A stretch of DNA of 64,000 bases, taken from assembly GCF_001752365.1 (NCBI RefSeq), contig NZ_MEIY01000001.1, positions 2,924,820 to 2,988,819 on the forward strand, in the 5' to 3' direction. Positions 7,885 through 20,053 of the stretch are shown here, one piece after another. This DNA comes from Marinobacter sp. X15-166B (lineage in GTDB: Bacteria; Pseudomonadota; Gammaproteobacteria; Pseudomonadales; Oleiphilaceae). Every line of letters begins with the position of its first letter. The stretch's first letter is position 1. A program made the position numbers and the translations under genes. The notes under the pieces were generated by a model. That model ran no database searches, was not told where the DNA came from, and was given only the letters and a program-made list of their open reading frames with translations.

Positions 7885-10722
7885 ATGCATGAAAGCATAA
7901 TGGAGCAGTTACGGCAGTCTTCCCATCTACAGGGCGGGAACCTGTCCTATGTTGAACAGCTTTTTGAAACCTACCTGACAGACCCTAATGCCGTTCCGGA
8001 AGAGTGGCGCAGCTATTTCGACAAGCTGCCCAGTGTCGAAGGCAAGCACGCCCGAGACGTCAATCATTCCGCAATCCGTGAACAGTTCGAGCACATCTCC
8101 CGCAATCAGCGATTCATAGGCAACGGCGGTGTCCCTGCCACCGTGGCATCATCCGCTGACAAAAAACAGATCCGTGTGCTTCAACTCATTAACGCTTTCC
8201 GGTTTCGTGGTCATCAGCAAGCGAAACTGGATCCCCTCGGCGTAACAGTCCGTCCCCCGGTAGAAGATCTACAACTCGAATTTCACGAACTGTCAGAAGC
8301 GGACCGTGACCTGGAATTTCAGGTCGGTTCACTGAGTCTGGGCCCCGAGACCATGAAGCTCGGCGACATCTATGACGGTTTGACGGCCACCTACTGTGAA
8401 AGTATTGGTGCCGAATACATGCACATTGTGGACACCCGCATCAAGCGGTGGTTCCAGCAGCGCATGGAGCCGATTCGTTCCCGGCCTGAATACGAGCCTG
8501 AAACCCGCAAACACATTCTTGAGCGTCTGACCGCAGCGGAAGGTCTGGAAAAATACCTCGGGTCCCGTTACCCCGGAGTAAAGCGGTTCGGCCTGGAAGG
8601 CGGTGAAAGCCTGATTGTGGCTCTGGATGAACTGATCCAGCGCGCCGGCAGCTACGGCGCCAAAGAAATTGTTCTGGGAATGGCCCACCGTGGCCGGCTC
8701 AACGTGTTGGTCAACACCTTGGGTAAAAACCCCAAGGAACTGTTCGACGAATTTGAAGGCCGCCGCCTCAACGACTTCGGTTCCGGAGACGTCAAGTACC
8801 ACCAGGGCTTCTCGTCGAATGTCATGGCCGGTGGCCATGAAGTGCATCTGGCACTGGCCTTCAACCCCTCCCATCTCGAGATTGTGTCCCCGGTGGTCAA
8901 GGGTTCGGTCAGAGCCCGGCAGACCCGCCGCAACGACACCGACGGCTCGGACGTGTTGCCCATCGTGATGCACGGTGACGCCGCGTTTGCCGGCCAGGGC
9001 GTGGTCATGGAAACCTTCCAGATGTCCCAGACCCGGGGCTATGGCGTTGGTGGCACGATTCACATCGTGATCAACAACCAGGTGGGCTTTACCACCAGCC
9101 GTCAGGAAGATGCCCGCTCGACCGAGTACTGTACCGACATCGCTAAAATGGTGCAGGCCCCCATTCTGCACGTCAACGCCGATGACCCTGAGGCAGTGCT
9201 GTTCGCCTCCCAGATGGCGATGGATTACCGCAACGAGTTCAAGGGCGATGTGGTCATCGATCTGGTCTGTTATCGCCGCCGCGGTCATAACGAGGCGGAT
9301 GAGCCTTCCGCTACCCAGCCGCTCATGTACCACAAAATCCGTCAGCACAAGACCACCCGTGAACTCTACGCGGAGCAGTTGTTGGCGGCCGGTATTATCG
9401 GTCAGGACGAAAGCAAGGCCATGGAACTGGAGTACCGGGATGCGCTCGACAAAGGCGAGCACGTGGTCAAGTCGCTGGTGGCCAAGCCAAATACCGAATT
9501 GTATGTGAACTGGCACCCGTATCTGGGGCATGAATGGACCGCCAAGTGCAAGTCCAGCGTGCCGCTCAAAACGATCCAGCGGCTGGGCAAACAACTGGCG
9601 GATGTGCCGGAAGGTTTTGCCGTGCAGCGCCAGGTGTCCAAGATTATTGACGATCGCAAGAAAATGACCGCCGGTGCCATGCCGATTAACTGGGGTTACG
9701 CGGAGGTGATGGCGTACGCGTCCCTGCTGGATGAAGGTCATCCGGTCCGGTTGACCGGGCAGGACGTAGGGCGGGGTACTTTCTCGCACCGTCATGCGGT
9801 GCTGCACAACCAGAAAGACGGCTCGACCCACATTGCACTGCAGGAACTGTCCGAAAAGCAGGGCGGTTTCCAGATTTACGATTCCTTGTTGTCTGAAGAA
9901 GCGGTGATGGCGTTCGAGTATGGCTACGCCACCACCACGCCCGACGCGCTGATCATCTGGGAAGCGCAGTTTGGTGATTTCGCAAACGGTGCCCAGGTGG
10001 TCATTGATCAGTTCCTGACCAGTGGTGAGCACAAGTGGGGCCGGCTGTGCGGATTGACGCTGCTGCTGCCGCACGGCTACGAAGGGCAGGGGCCGGAGCA
10101 CAGCTCTGCGCGCCTGGAACGCTTCCTCCAGCTGTGCGCGGAGCAGAACATTCAGGTGTGCGTGCCGACGACCCCGGCGCAGGTGTTCCACATGTTGCGG
10201 CGTCAGGTCAAGCGCCCGCTGCGCAAGCCTCTTATCGCCATTACGCCGAAGAGCCTGTTGCGCCACAAAGAGGCGGTCTCCAGTCTGGAGGATCTCAGCG
10301 AAGGCACCTTCCAGACGATTCTGCCGGAAAAAGAGCCTTCCGATCCCAAAAAGGTCAGCAAGGTGATTCTGTGCAGCGGCAAGGTCTATTATGACCTGCT
10401 GGAGAAGAAGAAAGCCGACGAGCGTGACGACGTTGCCATCGTGCGCATCGAACAGCTTTATCCGTTCCCCGGGGACGATCTGGATGAATTGCTGAAGCCG
10501 TATACCAAGGTGAAAACGGTGGTTTGGTGTCAGGAAGAGCCGATGAACCAGGGCGCTTGGTATAGCAGCCAGCATCATATGCGCAACGCCGTGCATAACC
10601 TCAACCCCAAGTTGTATCTTCAGTACGCGGGTCGCGCGCCGTCAGCAGCGCCTGCGAGTGGCTATATTTCGGTCCACATTGAAGAGCAGAAAAAACTGAT
10701 TAACGACGCGTTTGAAATCTGA
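7885..10722 (+). CDS. sucA: 2-oxoglutarate dehydrogenase E1 component
   Basis: Thiamine-diphosphate enzyme that decarboxylates 2-oxoglutarate in the OGDH complex. The 945-residue length is normal. The N-terminal segment with SYVEQLFETYLTDP is the E1o peripheral-subunit region. The ThDP and active-site histidine blocks are GMAHRGRLNVLVN (about 266-278) and HGDAAFAGQGVV (about 363-374). The transketolase-like second half contains FEYGYATTTPDALIIWEAQF (about 675-694). ATG at 7885 is preceded by AAGGTGAG. sucB follows after 25 bases, consistent with an operon. Confidence 0.98.
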   Translation: MHESIMEQLRQSSHLQGGNLSYVEQLFETYLTDPNAVPEEWRSYFDKLPSVEGKHARDVNHSAIREQFEHISRNQRFIGNGGVPATVASSADKKQIRVLQLINAFRFRGHQQAKLDPLGVTVRPPVEDLQLEFHELSEADRDLEFQVGSLSLGPETMKLGDIYDGLTATYCESIGAEYMHIVDTRIKRWFQQRMEPIRSRPEYEPETRKHILERLTAAEGLEKYLGSRYPGVKRFGLEGGESLIVALDELIQRAGSYGAKEIVLGMAHRGRLNVLVNTLGKNPKELFDEFEGRRLNDFGSGDVKYHQGFSSNVMAGGHEVHLALAFNPSHLEIVSPVVKGSVRARQTRRNDTDGSDVLPIVMHGDAAFAGQGVVMETFQMSQTRGYGVGGTIHIVINNQVGFTTSRQEDARSTEYCTDIAKMVQAPILHVNADDPEAVLFASQMAMDYRNEFKGDVVIDLVCYRRRGHNEADEPSATQPLMYHKIRQHKTTRELYAEQLLAAGIIGQDESKAMELEYRDALDKGEHVVKSLVAKPNTELYVNWHPYLGHEWTAKCKSSVPLKTIQRLGKQLADVPEGFAVQRQVSKIIDDRKKMTAGAMPINWGYAEVMAYASLLDEGHPVRLTGQDVGRGTFSHRHAVLHNQKDGSTHIALQELSEKQGGFQIYDSLLSEEAVMAFEYGYATTTPDALIIWEAQFGDFANGAQVVIDQFLTSGEHKWGRLCGLTLLLPHGYEGQGPEHSSARLERFLQLCAEQNIQVCVPTTPAQVFHMLRRQVKRPLRKPLIAITPKSLLRHKEAVSSLEDLSEGTFQTILPEKEPSDPKKVSKVILCSGKVYYDLLEKKKADERDDVAIVRIEQLYPFPGDDLDELLKPYTKVKTVVWCQEEPMNQGAWYSSQHHMRNAVHNLNPKLYLQYAGRAPSAAPASGYISVHIEEQKKLINDAFEI

Positions 10723-10747
10723 CGAGCTACCGAACTAAGGACTTGAG

Positions 10748-11971
10748 ATGTCAACTGAAATAAAAGCCCCCGTTTTCCCTGAGTCGGTTGCAGAGGGCGA
10801 GGTCGCAACCTGGCACAAACAGCCCGGAGAGGCCTGCACCCGTGACGAGCTGATTGTCGATATCGAAACCGATAAGGTTGTAATCGAAGTGGTGGCCCCT
10901 GCGGATGGTGTGATTGAAGAAATCATCAAAAACGAAGGCGACACCATTGTCAGCGGCGAAGTCATTGGCCGGTTCAAGGCGGGGGCTGCGGCTTCAGCCC
11001 CGGCTGAAACGTCTGCAGAAGCTGCCCCTGCGGAAGACGCCGCCGACCAGGACGAGTCCGCGTCCGGCTCCAGCGGTGACGCCATTCTGAGCCCGGCAGC
11101 CCGTAAGCTGGCAAACGAGCACAACGTTGACCCGGCGGCCGTCAAAGGCACCGGCAAAGACGGGCGGGTTTCCAAGGAAGACGTACAGCGTCATATCGAC
11201 GCGGCCAAAACGTCGCAGCCAGCGGCTGCGAAAAGCGCTGCTGCGCCCGAAGTGAGTGTGGCCGCCGGCGAGCGGGTCGAGAAACGTGTCCCGATGACCC
11301 GTTTGCGCGCCAGCATCGCCAAGCGTCTGGTGAGTGCCCAGCAAAATGCGGCAATGTTGACCACCTTCAACGAAGTCAACATGAAGCCACTGATGGATCT
11401 GCGCAAGCAGTACAAAGACGCTTTCGAAAAGCGCCACGGCGTCAAGCTCGGGTTTATGTCTCTGTTCGTCAAAGCGGCTACCGAAGCCCTGAAGCGCTAC
11501 CCGATGGTTAACGCGTCCATTGACGGTACCGACATGGTCTACCATGGTTACCAGGACATTGGCGTTGCGGTATCGAGTGATCGTGGTCTGGTGGTTCCGG
11601 TTCTGCGCGACACCGACGCCATGGGGCTGGCCGACGTCGAGAAGAAAATCGTCGAATACGGCACCAAAGCCCGGGAAGGCAAGCTCAGCATTGAGGAAAT
11701 GACCGGCGGTACCTTCACCATCTCTAACGGGGGTGTGTTTGGATCGCTGATGTCGACTCCGATTCTGAACCCGCCGCAGACCGGTATCCTGGGTATGCAC
11801 AAGATTCAGGAGCGCCCGATGGCGGTCAACGGTGAAGTGGTCATACTGCCCATGATGTACCTGGCGCTGTCCTACGATCATCGCATGATCGATGGTAAAG
11901 AAGCGGTGCAGTTCCTGGTAGCCATTAAAGAACTGGTGGAAGACCCGGCACGTATTCTGCTGGACGTCTGA
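10748..11971 (+). CDS. sucB: Dihydrolipoyllysine succinyltransferase (E2 of OGDH)
   Basis: Core of the 2-oxoglutarate dehydrogenase complex, transferring succinyl from lipoate to CoA. Domains in order: lipoyl domain (1-77) with lipoylated K43 in ETDKVVIEV; an alanine/proline-rich linker (about 78-110); a peripheral-subunit-binding domain beginning [17 protein letters not shown]; and the catalytic domain ending in SYDHRMIDG with H378 and D382. It has a single lipoyl domain, as usual for SucB, and 407 residues. A purine-rich AAGGACTTGAG precedes the ATG. Confidence 0.97.
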   Translation: MSTEIKAPVFPESVAEGEVATWHKQPGEACTRDELIVDIETDKVVIEVVAPADGVIEEIIKNEGDTIVSGEVIGRFKAGAAASAPAETSAEAAPAEDAADQDESASGSSGDAILSPAARKLANEHNVDPAAVKGTGKDGRVSKEDVQRHIDAAKTSQPAAAKSAAAPEVSVAAGERVEKRVPMTRLRASIAKRLVSAQQNAAMLTTFNEVNMKPLMDLRKQYKDAFEKRHGVKLGFMSLFVKAATEALKRYPMVNASIDGTDMVYHGYQDIGVAVSSDRGLVVPVLRDTDAMGLADVEKKIVEYGTKAREGKLSIEEMTGGTFTISNGGVFGSLMSTPILNPPQTGILGMHKIQERPMAVNGEVVILPMMYLALSYDHRMIDGKEAVQFLVAIKELVEDPARILLDV

Positions 11972-12003
11972 GCCTGTCACACAACGAATCAGAAATAGGA
12001 TAA

Positions 12004-13443
<1,440 letters not shown>

Positions 13444-13462
13444 TACCGCAACGATGAAAGCT

Positions 13463-13491
13463 GGGGGGCGCCAATAAGGCGCCCCCCTTTG
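13463..13491 (+). terminator. Intrinsic terminator after lpd
   Basis: A perfect 10-bp G/C stem (GGGGGGCGCC and GGCGCCCCCC, loop AATAA) is followed by TTT. The short T-run makes it less canonical, but stem stability is very high. It marks the end of the sucAB-lpd unit, so sucCD probably also has a promoter in about 13492-13610. Confidence 0.75.
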
Positions 13492-13624
13492 CCTTGATTG
13501 GGGTGGGCTTTCGTCTTTGCGTATCGAGTGTTGAGGCTATCACCGATGCACTGAGAAGGGCGCGCATTCAGCGGGCTTACATTCCGTCCATGGTTATCCT
13601 CCATTAAAAAACGGGACATTGACT

Positions 13625-14790
<1,166 letters not shown>

Positions 14791-14791
<1 letters not shown>

Positions 14792-15663
14792 TGAGCATCC
14801 TGATTGATAAAAACACAAAGGTTATCTGCCAGGGGTTTACTGGCGCACAAGGCACGTTTCACTCTGAACAGGCCATTGAATACGGCACCCAGATGGTGGG
14901 TGGTGTAAGCCCCGGAAAAGGCGGTACCGAGCACCTGGGATTGCCGGTGTTCAATACCGTTCGTGAAGCGGTTGAAACCACGGGTGCCACCGCCACGGTC
15001 ATCTACGTGCCCGCTCCCTTCTGTAAGGATGCGATCATTGAAGCGGCCGATGCCGGCATTGAGCTGATTGTCTGCATCACCGAAGGTATTCCGGTCATCG
15101 ATATGCTGTACGCCAAAGAGTACGTTGATCGCAAAGGCGTGCGTATGATTGGCCCCAACTGCCCCGGAATCATCACCCCGGACGAGTGCAAGATCGGCAT
15201 CATGCCCGGCCACATCCACAAGCGCGGTAAAGTGGGCATTGTCTCCCGTTCCGGGACCCTGACCTACGAAGCGGTCAAGCAGACCACTGACTTTGGTTTT
15301 GGTCAGTCCACCTGTGTCGGTATCGGTGGCGATCCGATCCCGGGCTCCAGCTTCATTGACATTCTGAAGCTGCTGCAAGACGATCCAGAGACTGAAGCCA
15401 TTGTCATGATCGGTGAAATTGGTGGCAGCGCCGAAGAAGAAGCGGCCGCGTTCATCAAAACCAACGTCACCAAGCCGGTGGTCTCTTACATCGCGGGTGT
15501 CACGGCACCGGCCGGTAAGCGCATGGGGCACGCTGGTGCGATCATCGCAGGTGGTAAGGGAACCGCAGACGACAAGTTTGCCGCCCTGGAAGACGCCGGT
15601 GTCAAGACCGTGCGCAGCCTGGCCGAAATCGGTAACGCGTTGAAAGAAGTAACTGGCTGGTAA
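14791..15663 (+). CDS. sucD: Succinate-CoA ligase, alpha subunit
   Basis: Partner of SucC that binds CoA and carries the phosphohistidine. The 290-residue protein has the CoA-binding segment [19 protein letters not shown] near the N-terminus and the phosphorylated histidine H247 in [10 protein letters not shown]. The TAATG junction with sucC indicates translational coupling. A terminator follows within 30 bases. Confidence 0.97.
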
Positions 15664-15690
15664 GCCGGACCAGGTCTTTCAATTGACGAC

Positions 15691-15737
15691 AACCCCCGCG
15701 TTCGGCGCAAGCCGGATGGCGGGGGTTTTTGTTTTTG
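15691..15737 (+). terminator. Intrinsic terminator after sucD
   Basis: Arms AACCCCCGC (15691-15699) and GCGGGGGTT (15719-15727) enclose a loop with a further small stem, followed by the T-rich TTTTTGTTTTTG. It closes the sucCD transcript before the trpS promoter. Confidence 0.85.
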
Positions 15738-15739
15738 CG

Positions 15740-15769
15740 TTAACGTGTTGGGTAACATCAGTCTATAAT
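15740..15769 (+). promoter_or_regulatory. Predicted sigma70 promoter of trpS
   Basis: A perfect TATAAT (15764-15769) lies 18 bases after TTAACG (15740-15745), directly behind the sucCD terminator. The predicted start near 15776 gives a very short leader of about 26 bases. Confidence 0.55.
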
Positions 15770-15787
15770 GCGCTTCCAACCATATAA

Positions 15788-15814
15788 AAGGAGTTCATGT
15801 TTTGGGTTCTGTAG
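15788..15814 (+). promoter_or_regulatory. trpS ribosome-binding site overlapped by a five-codon minigene
   Basis: AAGGAG at 15788-15793 serves two possible starts. ATG 15797 opens Met-Phe-Trp-Val-Leu-stop (15797-15814), and TTG 15802 opens trpS in another frame inside it. The ATG is only 3 bases from the Shine-Dalgarno and so is poorly placed, while the TTG is 8 bases away and well placed. The Trp codon makes a regulatory role conceivable but unproven. Confidence 0.4.
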
Positions 15815-17016
15815 ATTCCCAGCAACGAGTACTATCTGGAATGCGGCCTACCGGGCAATTGCACCTTGGCCACTATCACGGTGTGCTGAAAAACTGGATC
15901 AAGCTCCAGCATGAATTCGAATGCTTTTATTTTGTTGCAGACTGGCATGCGCTGACTACGCAATACGAGGATCCCTCCCGGATTGAACAAAGCACCTGGG
16001 AGATGGTGATTGACTGGCTGGCGGCGGGGGTCAACCCGGGGTCGTCCACTCTGTTTATCCAGTCGCGGATACCCGAGCACGCCGAGTTGCACCTGCTGTT
16101 GTCCATGATTGCGCCCCTGGGGTGGCTGGAACGCGTGCCCAGCTTCAAGGACCATCAGGAAAAGTTGCGGGAGCAGGACCTCGCAACGTACGGATTTCTT
16201 GGTTATCCAATGCTGCAGAGTGCGGATATCCTCGCGTACCGCGCCGGCCGAATCCCCATTGGTGCCGACCAGGTGGCACATGTGGAGTTTACCCGTGACC
16301 TGGCGCGGAGGTTCAATCATCTCTACGGCAGGGAACCCGGCTTCGAGGAGCAGGCGGAAATCGCCATTGTCAAAATGGGGAAAAAGAACGCCCGCCTGTA
16401 CCGCTCCCTGAAGAAAAGATATCAGGAAGACGGCGATTTGGAAGCGCTGGACACCGCCCGTGCGTTGCTGAAAGAACAGCAGAACATCTCCATGGGCGAT
16501 CTGGAGCGGCTCTACGGTTACATCGAGGGGGGAGGCAAGATCATCCTTCCCGAACCCCAGCCCTATCTGGCGGACCAGCCGCGGATGCCGGGGCTGGATG
16601 GGCAGAAAATGTCCCGCACCTATGGCAATGTGATCAACCTGCGGGACCAGCCCGACACCGTGTCCCGCAAGATCAAGGTGATGCCGACCGACCCCCAACG
16701 AGTGCGGCGGACGGATCCGGGAGAACCGGAAAAATGTCCGGTGTGGGGGTTGCACAAGGTGTATTCCGAGGCACCGACCCTCGACTGGGTGCACACCGGC
16801 TGCACCACCGCGGGGATTGGCTGCCTCGACTGTAAAGGCCCGCTGATTGAAGCCATCAATGAAGAGTTGCGGCCGATCCAGGAAAGGGCGGCAGATTACG
16901 AAAACAACCCGGACCTGGTTCATTCCATCATTGATGAGGGCTGCGAAGAAGCCCGGGATGCGGCGCGGGAAACCCTGAGCGAAGTCCGCTCCGCCATGGG
17001 GCTGAATTACCGTTGA
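15802..17016 (+). CDS. trpS: Tryptophan-tRNA ligase, long form, with TTG start
   Basis: Charges tRNA-Trp. The class I signatures are present: PTGQLHLGHYHG (HIGH box, about 16-27) and LDGQKMSRTYGN (KMSKS-type loop, about 263-274). At 404 residues it is longer than E. coli TrpS (334) and fits the long forms known from pseudomonads. The start is inferred as TTG at 15802, because AAGGAG (15788-15793) is 8 bases away and homology begins at VLSGMRPTG. The nearer ATG at 15797 is in another frame and stops after five codons. It ends 16 bases before scpA. Confidence 0.93.
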   Translation: MGSVDSQQRVLSGMRPTGQLHLGHYHGVLKNWIKLQHEFECFYFVADWHALTTQYEDPSRIEQSTWEMVIDWLAAGVNPGSSTLFIQSRIPEHAELHLLLSMIAPLGWLERVPSFKDHQEKLREQDLATYGFLGYPMLQSADILAYRAGRIPIGADQVAHVEFTRDLARRFNHLYGREPGFEEQAEIAIVKMGKKNARLYRSLKKRYQEDGDLEALDTARALLKEQQNISMGDLERLYGYIEGGGKIILPEPQPYLADQPRMPGLDGQKMSRTYGNVINLRDQPDTVSRKIKVMPTDPQRVRRTDPGEPEKCPVWGLHKVYSEAPTLDWVHTGCTTAGIGCLDCKGPLIEAINEELRPIQERAADYENNPDLVHSIIDEGCEEARDAARETLSEVRSAMGLNYR

Positions 17017-17032
17017 TGCGAGTCCGTGAGAC

Positions 17033-17893
17033 ATGACCGATCACAGCACCGGCCCCATTGTCGAGGAGGTGGCGGCGTCTGCGGCACCGCTGGATTCGCC
17101 CCTGGCCCGGGTGTCGGGTAAGGCCCTTACGGATATTCCCAAGGATCTGTACATCCCGCCCGATGCGCTGGCGGTGTTTCTGGACACCTTCGAGGGCCCC
17201 CTGGACCTGCTGCTGTATTTGATCCGCAGGCAAAACATGGACATTCTCGAGGTTGATGTCAGCGACATTACCCGGCAGTACATGGATTATATCGCCACCA
17301 TGGAGGCCATGCGCTTTGAGCTGGCCGCGGAATATCTGGTGATGGCCGCAACCCTGGCCGAAATCAAATCCCGCATGTTGTTGCCGCGGCAACAGGTGGA
17401 CGATGAGGAAGAGCTGGATCCCCGGGCGGAGCTGATCCGGCGCCTGCAGCAGTATGAGCGGTTCAAAAAGGCGGCCGAAGATCTGGATGACCTGCCACAG
17501 GCCGAGCGGGACTTTTTCACCGGCTCGGCCGCGCTTCCGGCAATGCCCACGCAGCAGGTCCTTCCGGACGTTGACATGGGCGAGCTTTTGCTGGCGTTGC
17601 AGGGCGTACTGCGACGCGCCGATCTGTTCACCAGTCATCAGGTTGAGCGGGAAACACTGTCAACCCGTGAGCGGATGTCCGCTATTCTGGCGGCCCTGGC
17701 CAATGGCGGTTTCCTCACCTTCGAGAGCCTGTTTACTCCCGAAGAAGGACGGCTGGGTGTGGTGGTGACATTTCTGGCGCTGCTGGAGTTGGTGAAAGAG
17801 CAGTTGATCGAAGTGGTGCAGACTGCGATGCTGGAGCCCATTCACATCCGTTCCAGGTCAGAACTGACGGGCATGGAATCATTACGGTTGTAG
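17033..17893 (+). CDS. scpA: Segregation and condensation protein A
   Basis: Kleisin subunit that bridges the SMC head domains in bacterial condensin. The 286-residue protein has the family's N-terminal core FLDTFEGPLDLLLYLIRRQ (about 50-68), the helical AAEYLVMAATLAEIKSRMLLP block (about 100-120) and a C-terminal winged helix. The first 45 residues are a variable extension. It is followed 3 bases later by scpB. smc is 2.4 kb downstream on the same strand, so all three condensin subunits are encoded here. Confidence 0.95.
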   Translation: MTDHSTGPIVEEVAASAAPLDSPLARVSGKALTDIPKDLYIPPDALAVFLDTFEGPLDLLLYLIRRQNMDILEVDVSDITRQYMDYIATMEAMRFELAAEYLVMAATLAEIKSRMLLPRQQVDDEEELDPRAELIRRLQQYERFKKAAEDLDDLPQAERDFFTGSAALPAMPTQQVLPDVDMGELLLALQGVLRRADLFTSHQVERETLSTRERMSAILAALANGGFLTFESLFTPEEGRLGVVVTFLALLELVKEQLIEVVQTAMLEPIHIRSRSELTGMESLRL

Positions 17894-17896
17894 GGC

Positions 17897-18526
17897 ATGA
17901 GCGACAACTTTGAGGAAGTACGGCACTTACAGACTATTTTCGAGGGCGCGCTGCTGGCGGCAGGCCGGCCCCTGTCCATTGATCAGCTGCGGGCCCTGTT
18001 TACTGATGACGAGCGGCCCACCCGCCAAAAAACCCTGCGCGCCCTTGCGTCCCTTGAAGCCTCGTGCGCCGGCCGGGGGTTTGAACTGAAACAAGTCGCC
18101 AGCGGGTATCGCTTGCAGGTGCGCGAAGAAGTGGCGTTGTGGGTTTCCCGACTGTTCGAGGAGAGACCGGCGAGGTACTCTCGCGCGCTGCTTGAAACCC
18201 TGGCGCTGATTGCGTATCGGCAGCCGATCACCCGGGGGGAAATCGAAGACATCAGAGGCGTGTCTGTCAGCAGTAACATCGTGCGCACCTTGCTGGAGCG
18301 GGAATGGGTGCGGGTAGTCGGGCACCGGGAGGTCCCGGGCCGGCCGGCGATGTATGCGACCACCCGTCAGTTTCTGGATTATTTCAATCTGAGCAGTCTG
18401 GATCAGTTGCCGCCCCTGTCTGAGATCCGCAATCTGGACGATATCGGCCGGGAGATCGAGCGCAAGTTGCAGACGGAAGTTGAATTGGAATTGCCCGCCA
18501 CCCCAGCGCAGGACGCTGGGCAGTGA
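17897..18526 (+). CDS. scpB: Segregation and condensation protein B
   Basis: Dimeric winged-helix partner of ScpA in the SMC complex. The 209-residue protein contains the hallmark ETLALIAYRQPITRGEIEDI (about 99-118) and the following REWVRVVGHREVPGRPAMYAT segment (about 136-156). It is separated from scpA by 3 bases and is followed after 33 bases by rluB, an order widely conserved in proteobacteria. Confidence 0.95.
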   Translation: MSDNFEEVRHLQTIFEGALLAAGRPLSIDQLRALFTDDERPTRQKTLRALASLEASCAGRGFELKQVASGYRLQVREEVALWVSRLFEERPARYSRALLETLALIAYRQPITRGEIEDIRGVSVSSNIVRTLLEREWVRVVGHREVPGRPAMYATTRQFLDYFNLSSLDQLPPLSEIRNLDDIGREIERKLQTEVELELPATPAQDAGQ

Positions 18527-18559
18527 CAGGCTTTATTGGGTAACGAAAGGACCATATTC

Positions 18560-19531
18560 ATGGCGACAGATCGCCCTAAAAGCAGGCAGGCCGGGCACCG
18601 CACTCGTGAGAGTGTGGAAGTGCCCGAGCGCCTGCAGAAAGTATTGTCCCGCGCCGGTGTCGGGTCCCGTCGCGAGGTTGAAAGCTGGATGGCTGCCGGC
18701 CGCATCACCGTAAACGGAGAACTGCCGGAACCGGGTTGCAAGGTGATCGTGACCGACCGCATTGAGCTGGACGGCAAACGGCTGGATCTGAGCGCGGCGG
18801 GCACGGTGGTGCGCCGGGTGATTGTCTACAACAAGCCCGAAGGTGAAGTGACCACGCGGCGTGATCCGGAAGGCCGGCCCACCGTGTTCGACCGGTTGCC
18901 CCGGTTGAAAGATCAGCGCTGGATTTCCATCGGTCGGCTGGATATCAACACCACCGGGCTGATGTTGTTCACCACCGACGGCGAGTTGGCCAACCGTCTG
19001 ATGCACCCGTCCCATGAGATCGACCGGGAATACGCGGTGCGGGTGTTCGGTGAAGTTGATGAGGCGATGATTCAGCGTTTGCTGGACGGGGTGCTGCTGG
19101 AAGACGGCATGGCCCGTTTTTCGGATGTCAGCGCGGCCGGCGGCGAAGGCATCAACCGCTGGTTTCACGTGACCCTGCTGGGTGGGCGTAACCGCGAGGT
19201 ACGGCGGCTGTGGGAGTCCCAGGGCGTCCGGGTGAGTCGTCTCAAACGGGTGCGCTACGGGCCGGTTTTCCTGCCCAGCCGATTGAGTGTGGGGCGCTGG
19301 GAAGAACTCGGTCAAAAAGAAAACGATCTGCTCAGTGGGGTGGTGGGGCTCGCGCCTGTACCGCTGCCGGCCAAAACGCCGGGAGAGCTGGCTGCATTGG
19401 AGCGGAAACGCAACAAGCAGCCGGGAACCGCGGCCCGCAAACCGGCGGGAAAGCGCTGGCAGGTCAGCGGCACGCGGCCGGAACCCAAGCGCACCCCCTC
19501 CGCCAAAAAGTCAGGCCCGAAAAAGCGTTGA
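18560..19531 (+). CDS. rluB: 23S rRNA pseudouridine(2605) synthase
   Basis: Isomerises U2605 in the peptidyl-transferase region of 23S rRNA. An S4-like RNA-binding domain (ERLQKVLSRAGVGSRREVE, about 17-35) precedes the RsuA-family catalytic domain with the active aspartate in GRLDINTTGLML (about 131-142) and the GRNREVRRLW motif. The C-terminal tail of about 60 residues is lysine/proline-rich and low-complexity, typical of RluB. ATG 18560 follows AAAGGA; the TTG at 18536 is rejected. Length is 323 residues. Confidence 0.93.
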   Translation: MATDRPKSRQAGHRTRESVEVPERLQKVLSRAGVGSRREVESWMAAGRITVNGELPEPGCKVIVTDRIELDGKRLDLSAAGTVVRRVIVYNKPEGEVTTRRDPEGRPTVFDRLPRLKDQRWISIGRLDINTTGLMLFTTDGELANRLMHPSHEIDREYAVRVFGEVDEAMIQRLLDGVLLEDGMARFSDVSAAGGEGINRWFHVTLLGGRNREVRRLWESQGVRVSRLKRVRYGPVFLPSRLSVGRWEELGQKENDLLSGVVGLAPVPLPAKTPGELAALERKRNKQPGTAARKPAGKRWQVSGTRPEPKRTPSAKKSGPKKR

Positions 19532-19567
19532 GGTGGCCCGCACCGGGGTTCGGCCCGCCCGCGCAGG

Positions 19568-20053
19568 TTATCGCAACGGGCCGGCCGGGCTGGCATGGGA
19601 CACCACACCCGTGCTGGCGGTGACGCCTATGTCGCCGTAGCGGCAGGCGTTACGGACAGGAAAAATAAGCACGCCGATCAGTTGTTCGATGGCCGCCAGC
19701 TCTTCGTCCGCGAAGCGGACGCGGCGCTGAATGCTCAGATCACCGTAATGGACGCCTTCCAACGTCAGTCGATATTTGCAGGTGTGTGGGCCGCCAGTGC
19801 CGGTCGCGTAGATAAATTCATGGTGGCCAAAATGGTGCTGATAACACAGGCGATCAAAGTGCACCAGCCCGCCAAGTTCTTCGGCAAAGATAGCGAGTTG
19901 GGTTTCCAGAGACATGGTGGTCGCCAACCGCCGGCATAATCGGGTAAACACGTCGGAATTCTGCTGCCAGTCACGGGTGGCCTGGCTTAAGGCGGCCAGC
20001 GCACGGGTGCGGCTGTGCAGAAGGGTAATCTTGGGCGTGTGTTTGCGTGTCAT
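19568..20053 (-). CDS. GAF-like sensor domain protein; possible truncated diguanylate cyclase
   Basis: A 161-residue protein starting at ATG 20053 behind GGAGGAAG. Its RALAALSQATRDW, RLCRRLATTMSLETQLAIF and EELGGLVHFDRLCYQH segments resemble the N-terminal sensory domain of a group of diguanylate cyclases (recognised by eye, not by search). In those proteins the alignment continues through FPVRNACRY-like sequence into a GGDEF domain; here it stops after about 20 unrelated residues and no GGDEF sequence follows before rluB. It is either a remnant after deletion or a stand-alone sensor or partner. Function is unknown. Confidence 0.55.
   Translation of the reverse strand: MTRKHTPKITLLHSRTRALAALSQATRDWQQNSDVFTRLCRRLATTMSLETQLAIFAEELGGLVHFDRLCYQHHFGHHEFIYATGTGGPHTCKYRLTLEGVHYGDLSIQRRVRFADEELAAIEQLIGVLIFPVRNACRYGDIGVTASTGVVSHASPAGPLR

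Noticed and set aside
8329..10596. 755-codon open frame antisense to sucA
   Set aside because: Same shadow effect; the translation is histidine- and glutamine-rich without domains, and sucA is complete.
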